Shown here in pieces: positions 1 to 6,243 of a stretch of DNA of 37,779 nucleotides; the first letter of the stretch is position 1, and every line of letters begins with the position of its first letter. The position numbers and the translations under genes are program-made. The DNA comes from Prolixibacteraceae bacterium. GTDB lineage: Bacteria > Bacteroidota > Bacteroidia > Bacteroidales > Prolixibacteraceae. The notes under the pieces were generated by a model. That model was not told where the DNA came from. It saw only the letters and a list, made by a program, of their open reading frames with translations, and made no database searches. The stretch covers positions 1-37,779 of the forward strand of contig JANQII010000050.1 of assembly GCA_028282195.1 (NCBI GenBank), given 5' to 3'.

Positions 1-50
1 TCGTTATCAATAATGCGTTTGAGAATATCTTCATCTTTTTCAGAAAACAT
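1..50 (-). CDS. Partial gene, first 16 codons of an unidentified protein
   Basis: An ATG at 50-48 opens a minus-strand reading frame that runs off the window edge. The visible start reads MFSEKDEDILKRIIDN. Upstream is an exact Bacteroidota -7 box, TATATTTG (79 to 72), which would give a leader of roughly 16 nt, and an AAGGA-like stretch about 12 bases before the ATG. The promoter is the main reason for calling it. Too little of the protein is present to name a family. Confidence 0.45.
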   Translation of the reverse strand, partial: MFSEKDEDILKRIIDN

Positions 51-71
51 AAGCTGATAAATTCCTTCAGA

Positions 72-79
72 CAAATATA
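72..79 (-). promoter_or_regulatory. Bacteroidota -7 promoter box for the partial gene at the left edge
   Basis: TATATTTG on the minus strand fits TAnnTTTG exactly and lies about 22 bases before the ATG at 50. I see no TTTG at the usual -33 distance. Confidence 0.4.
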
Positions 80-185
80 ATTTATTGAAATAAAGACAAT
101 ATTAAGAATTGGATAAATTAAAAATTAAAACCTCAAATCGTAAAAAGTAATATAAGCTCCGGGAACTTGATGTTAAAAGTCCAGA

Positions 186-422
186 CTATTTGCCGAGCCA
201 TTCGTCAATTTCTTCATCCGCCTGTTTTTGAGATAAAAATTGCCCATTCCGGTATTGTTCCCGGGCATTTTCAATCATTTTGGTTTGCTCCTGGTTTAAC
301 TCAAGAATATCCATATCGGAATCATCGTTGGTTAATAGCCGGTACATTTCTTCTAACAACTGGTTATTTTTTGACAGGCTAATCTTATTGACAAATTTAT
401 GTTTTAAATCCTGAATTTCCAT
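186..422 (-). CDS. Orphan antitoxin-like protein (addiction-module component type)
   Basis: A 78-residue acidic protein starting MEIQDLKHKF. Its C-terminal part (about residues 58-78: NGQFLSQKQADEEIDEWLGK) resembles the end of small RelB/ParD-type or addiction-module-component antitoxins, where a hydrophobic-acidic tail ending in a Trp-Leu pair binds the toxin. The usual partner, a RelE/ParE toxin overlapping or following it, is absent: the next 135 bases on this strand hold no RelE-like frame before the partial gene at the edge. It is therefore either a solitary antitoxin or the remains of a pair. The family assignment rests on general resemblance only. Confidence 0.5.
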   Translation of the reverse strand: MEIQDLKHKFVNKISLSKNNQLLEEMYRLLTNDDSDMDILELNQEQTKMIENAREQYRNGQFLSQKQADEEIDEWLGK

Positions 423-713
423 ATCATCTGTTTTAATAAATATAGTTAAAAAATATTGCTGTAGTTGCCATACATGTATCGAATGAGAACATAGAAAAAG
501 AACCCAACAGAAAAAAGCTTTTGGGATTTATTAGCTCTGATTTAATGAGGAAGTAATAGTGGTATTCAAGATGTGTTTTTTGTATACACAAAAATTATTA
601 TACAGGAATCCTCAACGATCAGGATAAAGAAGCTATTGTAAAAGCATTTGACAATCTTTAAATCAGTTTGATTTATCAATGAACACTCTAACGTATCAAT
701 GTTTGAGTTAAGA
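423..713. other. Gene-poor spacer, possibly with decayed coding remnants
   Basis: About 290 bases with no intact gene. Short plus-strand open stretches (about 490-558 and 590-660) read like protein fragments, the second ending ILNDQDKEAIVKAFDNL then stop, but they are in different frames and broken by stops. They may be the tail of a lost gene upstream of the toxin-antitoxin pair. I could not identify a family. Confidence 0.3.
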
Positions 714-721
714 TAAATTTG
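714..721 (+). promoter_or_regulatory. -7 promoter box before the Xre/RES pair
   Basis: TAAATTTG matches TAnnTTTG. It lies 45 bases before the ATG at 767 and overlaps the alternative TTG start at 719, which argues for the ATG. No convincing -33 box is seen. Confidence 0.4.
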
Positions 722-766
722 AGGATTGCGAAATATTTCATATTTTTACATGAAAATATTCATGCC

Positions 767-1144
767 ATGGAGACCAGTGATTTTTCATTAGTACAGGAAA
801 CAAGAAAAGGAATTGACAAGGCAGCCTTTCAAAAAGTAGTTAAACAAACCAATTTATCATTTAAAGAATTTACCAGTTATCTACATGTTTCCGGGAGAAT
901 GATCCAAAGCAAAAAAGAACATGAAAAGTTACCCATCAAAGTAGCTGAACACACTCTTTTTATTAAAAGACTGTATGAATTAGGAGCTACGATTTTTGGT
1001 GATATCGAAAGGTTCAATCAATGGATGAAAACACCTAATCCGGTTCTTGGAAACGAAATACCAAAAACATTTTTAGATACCATATCCGGCATAATGTTTT
1101 TGGAAAATAAACTAAATGAAATTGCCCACGGGTTTTCTGCTTAG
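767..1144 (+). CDS. Xre-type antitoxin with MbcA/ParS toxin-binding domain (RES partner)
   Basis: Antitoxin of a type II Xre/RES module, about 125 residues from the chosen ATG. The N-terminal half (FQKVVKQTNLSFKEFTSYLHVSGR) looks like the helix-turn-helix that binds the module's own promoter. The C-terminal 55 residues (FNQWMKTPNPVLGNEIPKTF, then a leucine-rich helix ending EIAHGFSA) match the DUF2384 toxin-binding domain, which blocks the RES active site. A TTG 16 codons upstream keeps the frame open but falls inside a -7 promoter box, so the ATG at 767 is preferred. The stop is 3 bases before the toxin start, as expected for a translationally coupled pair that represses itself. Confidence 0.85.
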   Translation: METSDFSLVQETRKGIDKAAFQKVVKQTNLSFKEFTSYLHVSGRMIQSKKEHEKLPIKVAEHTLFIKRLYELGATIFGDIERFNQWMKTPNPVLGNEIPKTFLDTISGIMFLENKLNEIAHGFSA

Positions 1145-1147
1145 GTT

Positions 1148-1621
1148 ATGATACTATACAGGATCTCTTACAAAGAATATGCAGACCTGAACGGAGTAGG
1201 AGGATTGACTACTTCCGGAAGATGGAGCCAAAAAGGTTATCCTGTTGTTTACCTTTCTGAAAGTCTTTCGTTGGCAGCATGGGAGAAATTTATGCAATTC
1301 GAATCCGTTAACAATATTCCAGAAGTATATGTTTCACTTAAGGTTGAAATACCGGATAGCAGTATTCAGGAAGTAACAAAAGAAGAGTTGAATAAGACGA
1401 TTAAGGGCTGGGATTCTTTTCCCCATCGACCGGAGACCAAAATGATAGGAACCCGGTTTTTAAAAAAACGGGAATTTTTACTGCTAAAAGTACCTTCGGC
1501 CGTGATCCATGATGAATTTAACTACATAATGAACCCTTTGCACCCTTTAAGCACCGAAATAAAGATTATAGAAAAGAAACCTTTTATTTTTGATGAGCGA
1601 TTGAAAAAGAAAAGCAGCTAA
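1148..1621 (+). CDS. RES-domain toxin (NAD+ phosphorylase type)
   Basis: A 157-residue RES-domain protein. Known members (ParT, MbcT and relatives) degrade NAD+ or modify targets with it and arrest growth unless bound by the Xre/MbcA-type antitoxin. The RES hallmarks are present: an early Arg in the YRIS start, a GRW motif at residues 24-26 followed by VVYLSES, and the SLAAWEKF helix with its conserved Glu. The length is typical. The gene starts 3 bases after the antitoxin stop and is followed by a hairpin terminator at 1662-1682, so the pair is a closed transcription unit. Whether this copy depletes NAD+ or ADP-ribosylates a target cannot be read from the sequence. Confidence 0.88.
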   Translation: MILYRISYKEYADLNGVGGLTTSGRWSQKGYPVVYLSESLSLAAWEKFMQFESVNNIPEVYVSLKVEIPDSSIQEVTKEELNKTIKGWDSFPHRPETKMIGTRFLKKREFLLLKVPSAVIHDEFNYIMNPLHPLSTEIKIIEKKPFIFDERLKKKSS

Positions 1622-1661
1622 AACTTCCAAAACAACGTTTTACATATCTCTTAATGCAGAT

Positions 1662-1682
1662 AAAGAGGCACTCTCTTTTTTT
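1662..1682 (+). terminator. Hairpin terminator after the RES toxin
   Basis: AAAGAG (1662-1667) pairs with CTCTTT (1673-1678) across a 5-base loop and continues into a T run. It closes the Xre/RES operon. Confidence 0.6.
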
Positions 1683-1777
1683 ATGCCAGAAATGAAAATT
1701 TACTTCGTTCTTAAATTACGGGGTTAAAGTTGATTTTGCAACAAAATGAAATATTTTCATTAAACAGTCAAAATATT

Positions 1778-2395
1778 TTACTCGAAATATTCATCTAAAA
1801 ACAACTTTAAATCATTCAAAGGTTCTGAGTCTAAATCCCAGTGAGTTTTGTTCTTGTAGTTTCGATTTTCTTCTTTAACCTTTTTCTTTTGAGATTTAGT
1901 TTCACCTAGTAGTGCTTCCAAATATCCGTAAATTTTAGTTTTTTTAGCAGGAATTGTTAACGGATGATCTCTTCCCTCAATTTCTTTTTGCAATAGACAT
2001 GATTCATAATTCTCCCAACAATCAAAGATCGGTTTATTTATTGGGTTTATTATTCTTTCTAAAAGAGTTTCTAAATCACCACATTCCTTATTGTTAGGCC
2101 ATAGAAATATTTTGAAATCTAAACCGTACTCTATACCCCATTCATTTAATTCATTCAAACGGTCAATATAGTCAGAGTCAGCATCAAATATGACAAGATT
2201 AACACCATCATTTTCAGAATTCTGGCTCATTTTGTTACGAACCAGTTCTCCATCTATTTCCGACCTGATATTTGTCCATCCCCTGGTTTCAATTATATCT
2301 TCACCATGAGTTAGTGTTGTATCGTATTTTTCTAAGATATAATCCTTTAAGAATTTAATATCTGCGATTCCTTCAACAAAAATTTTCACGATCAT
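1778..2395 (-). CDS. TOPRIM-fold protein (DUF3226-like), effector partner of the AAA ATPase
   Basis: A 205-residue protein with the TOPRIM layout. An N-terminal strand carries FVEGIAD (E8, D12), and the strand NLVIFDADSD carries the DxD pair D71/D73 plus D75. These are the metal-binding acids of TOPRIM nucleases and primases. The overall look fits DUF3226/OLD-like stand-alone TOPRIM proteins. It starts 2 bases after the stop of the ATPase gene, so the two are almost certainly co-translated and likely act together. In OLD, Gabija and PARIS systems an ATPase senses invasion and a TOPRIM protein cleaves nucleic acid; a similar role here is inference. The C-terminal third is lysine-rich (KKKVKEENRNYKNKTH), suitable for binding nucleic acid. 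Confidence 0.75.
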   Translation of the reverse strand: MIVKIFVEGIADIKFLKDYILEKYDTTLTHGEDIIETRGWTNIRSEIDGELVRNKMSQNSENDGVNLVIFDADSDYIDRLNELNEWGIEYGLDFKIFLWPNNKECGDLETLLERIINPINKPIFDCWENYESCLLQKEIEGRDHPLTIPAKKTKIYGYLEALLGETKSQKKKVKEENRNYKNKTHWDLDSEPLNDLKLFLDEYFE

Positions 2396-2397
2396 AA

Positions 2398-3483
2398 TTA
2401 CCTTCTTATCTCTGTTGCAGTTTCAATCGCATCTTTCAGACCAATATATGAGTGTCGATATGTTTTTACTCCCGATTTTTTAGTGTCCGCAACCGTAAAA
2501 ATATTTAATTGGTTCTGCGTTTCTTTATAAGTAGGAGTATCAAGTAATTCTTTCAAACATTTTAATGTTTCAATATTATGGGAAGTAATAAATAATTGAG
2601 TCTTTTGTAAACGAGAAATATGGATTATGCTTTCCCATAGGAATTTATGAGCAGAAAAATGAAGACCATTCTCAATCTCATCAATGAGTACTATTGAGTT
2701 TCTTTCGTCTGCAACAGCAGTAACTATATTCAAGATTTTACGTATGCCATCCCCAGATATATTACTTGGTACTAATTCCTCGATATCTTTGTAACTAAAA
2801 TATAAACCATCTGGAAGTGGCTGTATAGAATCAATTTTGGGATCAATATTTTGAAGAGCCTCTAAAACAACCTTTTCTTTCTTTTTCTTTACAATATCTG
2901 CGAACCTTTCCAATGCTGTTGATTCATCACTTCTTGGAGAAATCATAATAGCTCTCATATCTTCAATATAATCCTTTGCCTGATTGTAGCGAACCTCAGG
3001 AAAATTTAGTGACGCAGTACTTTTATAGCTTCTTTTTAAGCTACCTTTTTTATGAATAGTAAAATCTAATTCAATTCCAGAAATTTTAGGAGTTGCTGTA
3101 GAAATGTCTATAAATGATAGTTCTTGTTTCGAATTATTACTATCAATATTCTCAATTTTTTTTATTATTGGATTAATTCGAAGGTTTCTTCCTGATTTAT
3201 CCATAAAACTTCCTGACATCTCTGGACAATCCTTAATCTCAAGATTATGGAATAAGTACCTGAAATCCTCATTATTTTTCAAATTTGAACCGCTTCTAAT
3301 TCGATGAACAACATCAGGGATGGTTGGATTTGACATGCCAATCAACAAAAAAATTGATTCTAAAATAGATGATTTCCCAGAGTTATTATTTCCAATGAAA
3401 ACATTTATTTGTTTAAAATTATCTATCTCTAACTCTTTAAATTTCCTAAAATTTTTAATATTAATTCGTTGAAGTTGTTTCAT
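2398..3483 (-). CDS. RecF/OLD-like AAA ATPase (AAA_15/AAA_21 type), probable defence ATPase
   Basis: A 361-residue ABC/SMC-like ATPase. The N-terminus has the RecF-type start (INIKNFRKFKELEID) and a Walker A GNNNSGKS at residues 31-38. A Walker B strand VLIDEIENG has D268 and E269, and a D-loop/switch region reads LFITSHNIETL. There is no long coiled coil, which fits the short OLD-like ATPases found beside TOPRIM or other effector genes rather than full SMC proteins. The effector gene follows 2 bases downstream. A -7 box (TATATTTG, 3528 to 3521) sits about 38 bases before the ATG. The pair lies among toxin-antitoxin genes in a tRNA-anchored island, which supports an anti-phage or anti-plasmid role, although function is not shown by sequence alone. 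Confidence 0.8.
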   Translation of the reverse strand: MKQLQRINIKNFRKFKELEIDNFKQINVFIGNNNSGKSSILESIFLLIGMSNPTIPDVVHRIRSGSNLKNNEDFRYLFHNLEIKDCPEMSGSFMDKSGRNLRINPIIKKIENIDSNNSKQELSFIDISTATPKISGIELDFTIHKKGSLKRSYKSTASLNFPEVRYNQAKDYIEDMRAIMISPRSDESTALERFADIVKKKKEKVVLEALQNIDPKIDSIQPLPDGLYFSYKDIEELVPSNISGDGIRKILNIVTAVADERNSIVLIDEIENGLHFSAHKFLWESIIHISRLQKTQLFITSHNIETLKCLKELLDTPTYKETQNQLNIFTVADTKKSGVKTYRHSYIGLKDAIETATEIRR

Positions 3484-3520
3484 TGAATTTTCATTTTTAA
3501 GTAAAAATAGTTATCCGCCT

Positions 3521-3528
3521 CAAATATA
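3521..3528 (-). promoter_or_regulatory. -7 promoter box for the ATPase-TOPRIM operon
   Basis: TATATTTG on the minus strand is an exact TAnnTTTG match, with a predicted leader of about 30 bases to the ATG at 3483. No TTTG is found at the usual upstream distance. Confidence 0.45.
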
Positions 3529-3594
3529 ACGATTCAAGACGGATATTTATTTATAACAAAAGTTGATATCAGGTGATGATTATTTTATTTACTT

Positions 3595-3818
3595 CTACAC
3601 TACTTACTGACCGGGTAAAATATAATGAAACCGCTATGCTTCTTTATTAATCTAACCCCTACGGGGTATAGGTTGATAAGGGGTCACCATTTTTACAATA
3701 CTTTATCTCCTGCGGAGAATTTCTGCGTAGCGTATAAAGTATTGTAAAACAAGATAAATACGAAATAAATTATTCCACGTAGTGGATTAACAAATTTTAC
3801 CCGGACAGTAGTGTAAAG
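3595..3818. repeat. Nested inverted-repeat element (MITE-like)
   Basis: Imperfect outer inverted repeats at 3595-3621 and 3794-3818 share ACACTACT and CCGGGTAAAAT. Inside is a perfect 15-bp inverted pair, TTTTACAATACTTTA at 3691-3705 and its complement at 3735-3749, and three small hairpins: CCCC-TAC-GGGG near 3656, TCTCC-TGC-GGAGA near 3706, and CCAC-GTA-GTGG near 3776. There is no gene inside. The layout suggests a small non-autonomous mobile or REP-type element. Confidence 0.55.
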
Positions 3819-3850
3819 AAAATCCTTAAAGTTGACTATCCCCGTGGCAG

Positions 3851-3920
3851 ATTCCCTATCCCGAATTCCCGGGACAGGGGAATATAAGGAAACCTCGCGG
3901 CAAGCCACGAGGAATTATTT
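3851..3920. repeat. Further large palindromes next to the nested element
   Basis: ATTCCC..TCCCG..CGGGA..GGGAAT forms a 33-base imperfect palindrome at 3851-3883. CCTCG and CGAGG arms around 3893-3912 form another hairpin. Together with the preceding element, more than 300 bases are almost entirely foldback sequence. Confidence 0.5.
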
Positions 3921-3948
3921 GATTAAAAAAAGTGCCTAAAAAGAAAAG

Positions 3949-3970
3949 GCTCCCCTGGTGTCAGGAAGTT
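3949..3970 (-). repeat. Degenerate copy of the tRNA-Asn 3' end repeat (outermost)
   Basis: GCTCCCCTGGT at 3949-3959 differs by one base from the tRNA-Asn 3' end core GCTCCCCAGGT. The 22 bases from here closely match 5448-5470, both reading GGCTCCCC.GG then CAGGAAGTT. It is the leftmost of four copies that mark unit boundaries. Confidence 0.45.
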
Positions 3971-4032
3971 ATAAGCTAATTTGTAAGCGTTTTAATATTT
4001 AACCACTTTAGGCAGAATTTTTACAATACCGT

Positions 4033-5019
4033 TTAGTTAACCGATGGTGTAATAACAAATTTGCGAAATTCCACCGGGCCATGATCCCCCTGGACCATAA
4101 TTGGTCCCGGCTCACCTTCTTTACTATCAAGCGATCCACCTGTAATTCCGGGAATAGGACGGTTTGAGATAACTTCAATTCCATTAAGAACAACCGTTAC
4201 ATGGCGACCAACCAATGTAATTTCATAGGTTTGCCATTCACCCGGAGGATTAGCAGCATTAACCGATGGCGCAATAAATCCATAAATACCACCTATGCTT
4301 ACATTGTCAGCCCTTCCTTTAGAATCCTCAATCTGTAGTTCGTGGCGGCCACGCAAATAAATTCCGCTATTACTTCCTTCAGGATACCTGAATTCGATGC
4401 TTAATTTAAAATCGTTAAACTTTTGATTGGTAATTAAGTTTCCACCTTTCCCGATGTTCTTCATTATTCCATCTACCATTTTAAATTTGTTGTTTTCCGG
4501 AATAATCCAACGATCCATATTGTCAGAAAGTAAATTAACAGGATTGCCCCATACCGGCGGTTCTTTTCTTGCTAAACTTGGAGCACGAACACCGGTCCAT
4601 TTAAGTTTATTGCCGTTGAGAACTTTATACCCCGAAAGCTTGTCGTCTTTCAAAGTAAACTCAAAATAAATATCATCAATATCCATCCACTGCGGAGGTA
4701 TGGTAAAATGATATTTATCTTCATCAGCATTATAATGCACTTCGGCAATTGGCCTGGCACTTCCTTCGTACCCTACATAATATCCTACAAGCGTTGAGAA
4801 ACCTGATAATTTTACTTCCAGCCATCCGGGGAAACCATCAGATGCCATTAATCCATGCCTGAAAATTCCGAGATTCTTTAATTGATCCTCCTCCATGGTT
4901 ATAGTAAGATCCCATTTGCCGATCACATCCGAGTCACTTTCCACACGTTGTGCCTGCGAAGGCACGAAGCCAATTAAAGTAAAAACTAATAATAAAAGAA
5001 AAGCATTCCGTTTTTTCAT
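4033..5019 (-). CDS. Secreted 3-keto-disaccharide hydrolase (DUF1080 family)
   Basis: A 328-residue protein with a clear signal peptide (MKKRNAFLLLLVFTLIGFVP, then SQAQ). The C-terminal half, from about residue 155, is the concanavalin-like DUF1080/3-keto-glucoside hydrolase domain: WIIPENNKFKM, then FNDFKLSIEFRYPEGSNSGI, YLRGRHELQIED, GEWQTYEI, and a final PIMVQGDHGPVEFRKFVI. Enzymes of this domain cleave glycosides whose sugar has been oxidised at C3. The N-terminal 130 residues form a separate beta-rich region seen in some family members. It is a single gene with its own -7 box at 5073-5066. It lies inside the island, between tRNA-end repeats at 3949 and 5449, so it may be cargo. The family is secure; the substrate is unknown. 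Confidence 0.85.
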   Translation of the reverse strand: MKKRNAFLLLLVFTLIGFVPSQAQRVESDSDVIGKWDLTITMEEDQLKNLGIFRHGLMASDGFPGWLEVKLSGFSTLVGYYVGYEGSARPIAEVHYNADEDKYHFTIPPQWMDIDDIYFEFTLKDDKLSGYKVLNGNKLKWTGVRAPSLARKEPPVWGNPVNLLSDNMDRWIIPENNKFKMVDGIMKNIGKGGNLITNQKFNDFKLSIEFRYPEGSNSGIYLRGRHELQIEDSKGRADNVSIGGIYGFIAPSVNAANPPGEWQTYEITLVGRHVTVVLNGIEVISNRPIPGITGGSLDSKEGEPGPIMVQGDHGPVEFRKFVITPSVN

Positions 5020-5065
5020 GATACTATTTAAATTGATTAATGAATGAGAATTTTTTATATCCCTG

Positions 5066-5073
5066 CAAATCTA
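5066..5073 (-). promoter_or_regulatory. Promoter of the DUF1080 gene
   Basis: TAGATTTG on the minus strand matches TAnnTTTG. A TTTA lies 19 bases upstream (plus 5093-5096), one base off the -33 TTTG. Predicted leader is about 40 bases. Confidence 0.5.
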
Positions 5074-5132
5074 CTTAGAAACCGGATATAATTAAACAGC
5101 TTGATTCTATTTTATTTTCCTAATCTCTATTA

Positions 5133-5412
5133 TAGGGGCATTAACGTATTTTGATTGTCCAATGTAAAACCTATCTGGATCAATTGAAAAAGCAAGGGAT
5201 AACTTTGTTTAATTTCTAATCCTGGATACGGGAAACTTGATCCTTGAACCTGGATGCTTGTACTTCCCGAAATACAGTTGACTAATAATCCTCCCGAATT
5301 CTAAGATTTCAAAAAATAAAATCAACTAGCTAACTTTGAGATTAGTTAGATAGAATTATTAATTGATCCATTTATCTGACCTGGGGCTATATAAAATATA
5401 AACGGAATACAT
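5133..5412 (-). pseudogene. GIY-YIG nuclease pseudogene, interrupted and truncated
   Basis: This is a second copy of the GIY-YIG gene at 6243-6527. From the ATG at 5412 it reads MYSVYILYSPRSDK and then breaks. The frame resumes at about 5172 as DRFYIGQSKYVNA, matching the intact copy, and decays after roughly 12 more residues. The break holds about 195 bases bounded by a perfect 10-bp inverted repeat, TGGATCAATT at 5176-5185 and its complement at 5361-5370. The 63 bases at 5382-5444 are identical to 6497-6559, so part of the copy is recent or has been homogenised by gene conversion. Confidence 0.75.
5176..5370. repeat. 195-bp insertion with 10-bp terminal inverted repeats
   Basis: TGGATCAATT (5176-5185) and AATTGATCCA (5361-5370) bound a gene-free segment lying exactly where the GIY-YIG reading frame is interrupted. 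TATC occurs on both outer sides but not directly adjacent on the right, so a target duplication is not proven. Confidence 0.45.
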
Positions 5413-5448
5413 GTCACAAAAAAGCCGATCCATCTCTGAACCGGACTG

Positions 5449-5459
5449 GCTCCCCAGGT
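5449..5459 (-). repeat. tRNA-Asn 3' end repeat copy
   Basis: GCTCCCCAGGT is identical to the end of the tRNA-Asn gene at 6564-6574. It is followed on the minus strand by the same sequence that follows the tRNA and leads into a GIY-YIG start. It bounds the MntA/HepT unit on its left. Confidence 0.55.
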
Positions 5460-5470
5460 TACAGGAAGTT

Positions 5471-5812
5471 TCAATTTTTTTCAAGAATTTCAAGAATTTG
5501 AGGATATAACTCAGGAACCTTATTCTTAACCACATCCCATACGATGGAATAGTTAATTCCCATATAATCATGAATCAATTTGTCCCGCATACCTGCCATA
5601 TTTTTCCATTGAATGGAATTCCATGTATATTTAAAATTAGCCGGGATCTTTTTTGAAGCCTCACCTATTATTTCAAGGCTGCGTACAACTGCACGCTTTA
5701 ATGTTTCATCAGATAAAAACTCATCTTTGGTTAAATCATTCGGGATTACTGAGAGAATATAGGCACATTCATCCCTGATATGTTTTAAGTATTCCATTGG
5801 TTCTTTAGACAT
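5471..5812 (-). CDS. hepT: HEPN-domain toxin HepT (DUF86)
   Basis: A 113-residue all-helical HEPN protein and toxin half of an MNT/HEPN (type VII) toxin-antitoxin pair. HepT toxins are RNases that use an RX4HXY motif. Here it is complete: R76, H81 and Y83 in RDKLIHDY. In studied systems the partner nucleotidyltransferase inactivates the toxin by adding AMP to this Tyr. The start overlaps the end of mntA by 8 bases, the usual arrangement. The gene is bounded downstream by a tRNA-end repeat at 5449, so the pair appears to be one insertion unit. Family assignment is firm; the target RNA is unknown. Confidence 0.9.
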   Translation of the reverse strand: MSKEPMEYLKHIRDECAYILSVIPNDLTKDEFLSDETLKRAVVRSLEIIGEASKKIPANFKYTWNSIQWKNMAGMRDKLIHDYMGINYSIVWDVVKNKVPELYPQILEILEKN

Positions 5813-6101
5813 ACTGAACCTCGTTTAGAATTTTTGGCCCAATGTATGGACTCAAACCATTTTTTGTAACAACTTCAACTTTGATGTTCTTAAATAGTTT
5901 CTCCAGTAATTCATAGACAGCCATATAATTATCAAAAGTTTCTTTGTCTGGCTCAAAATCAATAAGAATATCTATATCACTTTGCTCAGTTTGTTCATTT
6001 CGAGCATACGAACCAAACAAACCAACCTCACGAATTCCTTTTGCGGAAAGATCTGCCCTTTTGGCTTTTAACATTGATAATATATATTCTCTGCTTGTCA
6101 T
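5805..6101 (-). CDS. mntA: Minimal nucleotidyltransferase antitoxin MntA
   Basis: A 98-residue MNT-fold protein from the chosen ATG at 6101. It carries the nucleotidyltransferase signature GSX10DXD: G30-S31, then D42 and D44 in SDIDIL. The third acidic residue, usually Asp, appears to be Glu in KVEVV. MntA neutralises HepT by AMPylating its active-site Tyr. The frame is open 25 codons further upstream, but a -7 box (TATATTTG, 6116 to 6109) lies within that extension, and MTSREYIL is a normal family start. With that promoter the message would begin within a few bases of the ATG. hepT overlaps the stop codon. Confidence 0.9.
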   Translation of the reverse strand: MTSREYILSMLKAKRADLSAKGIREVGLFGSYARNEQTEQSDIDILIDFEPDKETFDNYMAVYELLEKLFKNIKVEVVTKNGLSPYIGPKILNEVQYV

Positions 6102-6108
6102 TCCATAA

Positions 6109-6116
6109 CAAATATA
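6109..6116 (-). promoter_or_regulatory. -7 promoter box directly before mntA
   Basis: TATATTTG on the minus strand ends 7 bases before the ATG at 6101, implying a leaderless or nearly leaderless transcript. It supports the short mntA start. The -33 position lacks TTTG. Confidence 0.4.
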
Positions 6117-6161
6117 CAAATCTAAATAATATGACTTTTTGAAAACCTGATGATAAAAAAT

Positions 6162-6193
6162 AAAAAAGGTCGCCAAAATTGACGACCTTTTTT
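6162..6193. terminator. Strong bidirectional hairpin terminator
   Basis: AAAAAAGGTCG (6162-6172) pairs perfectly over 11 bp with CGACCTTTTTT (6183-6193). It would stop the tRNA-Asn/GIY-YIG transcript before mntA. Confidence 0.75.
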
Positions 6194-6198
6194 GAGGT

Positions 6199-6243
6199 GC
6201 TCCCCAGGTAGTCCCGATAGTTATCGGGATTGAACCTACGACT
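6199..6243 (-). repeat. Copy of the tRNA-Asn 3' end, its T-loop split by a palindrome
   Basis: Read on the minus strand this is GTCGTAGGTTCAA, then TCCCGATAACTATCGGGA, then CTACCTGGGGAGC. The outer parts equal the T-arm and acceptor end of the intact tRNA-Asn. The middle 18 bases are a palindrome replacing GTC of the T-loop/stem. The copy lies right at the stop codon of the GIY-YIG gene, so that gene is flanked by tRNA-end repeats 365 bp apart. Confidence 0.65.

Noticed and set aside
719-766. Longer start (TTG) for the Xre antitoxin
   Set aside because: The TTG overlaps a -7 promoter box and the added residues are not like the family.
3693-3908. Minus-strand open frame in the palindrome cluster
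   Set aside because: It reads through foldback repeats, has no recognisable features and no promoter.
6102-6176. 25-residue N-terminal extension of MntA
   Set aside because: It crosses the probable promoter and terminator sequence, and family members start near MTSREYIL.
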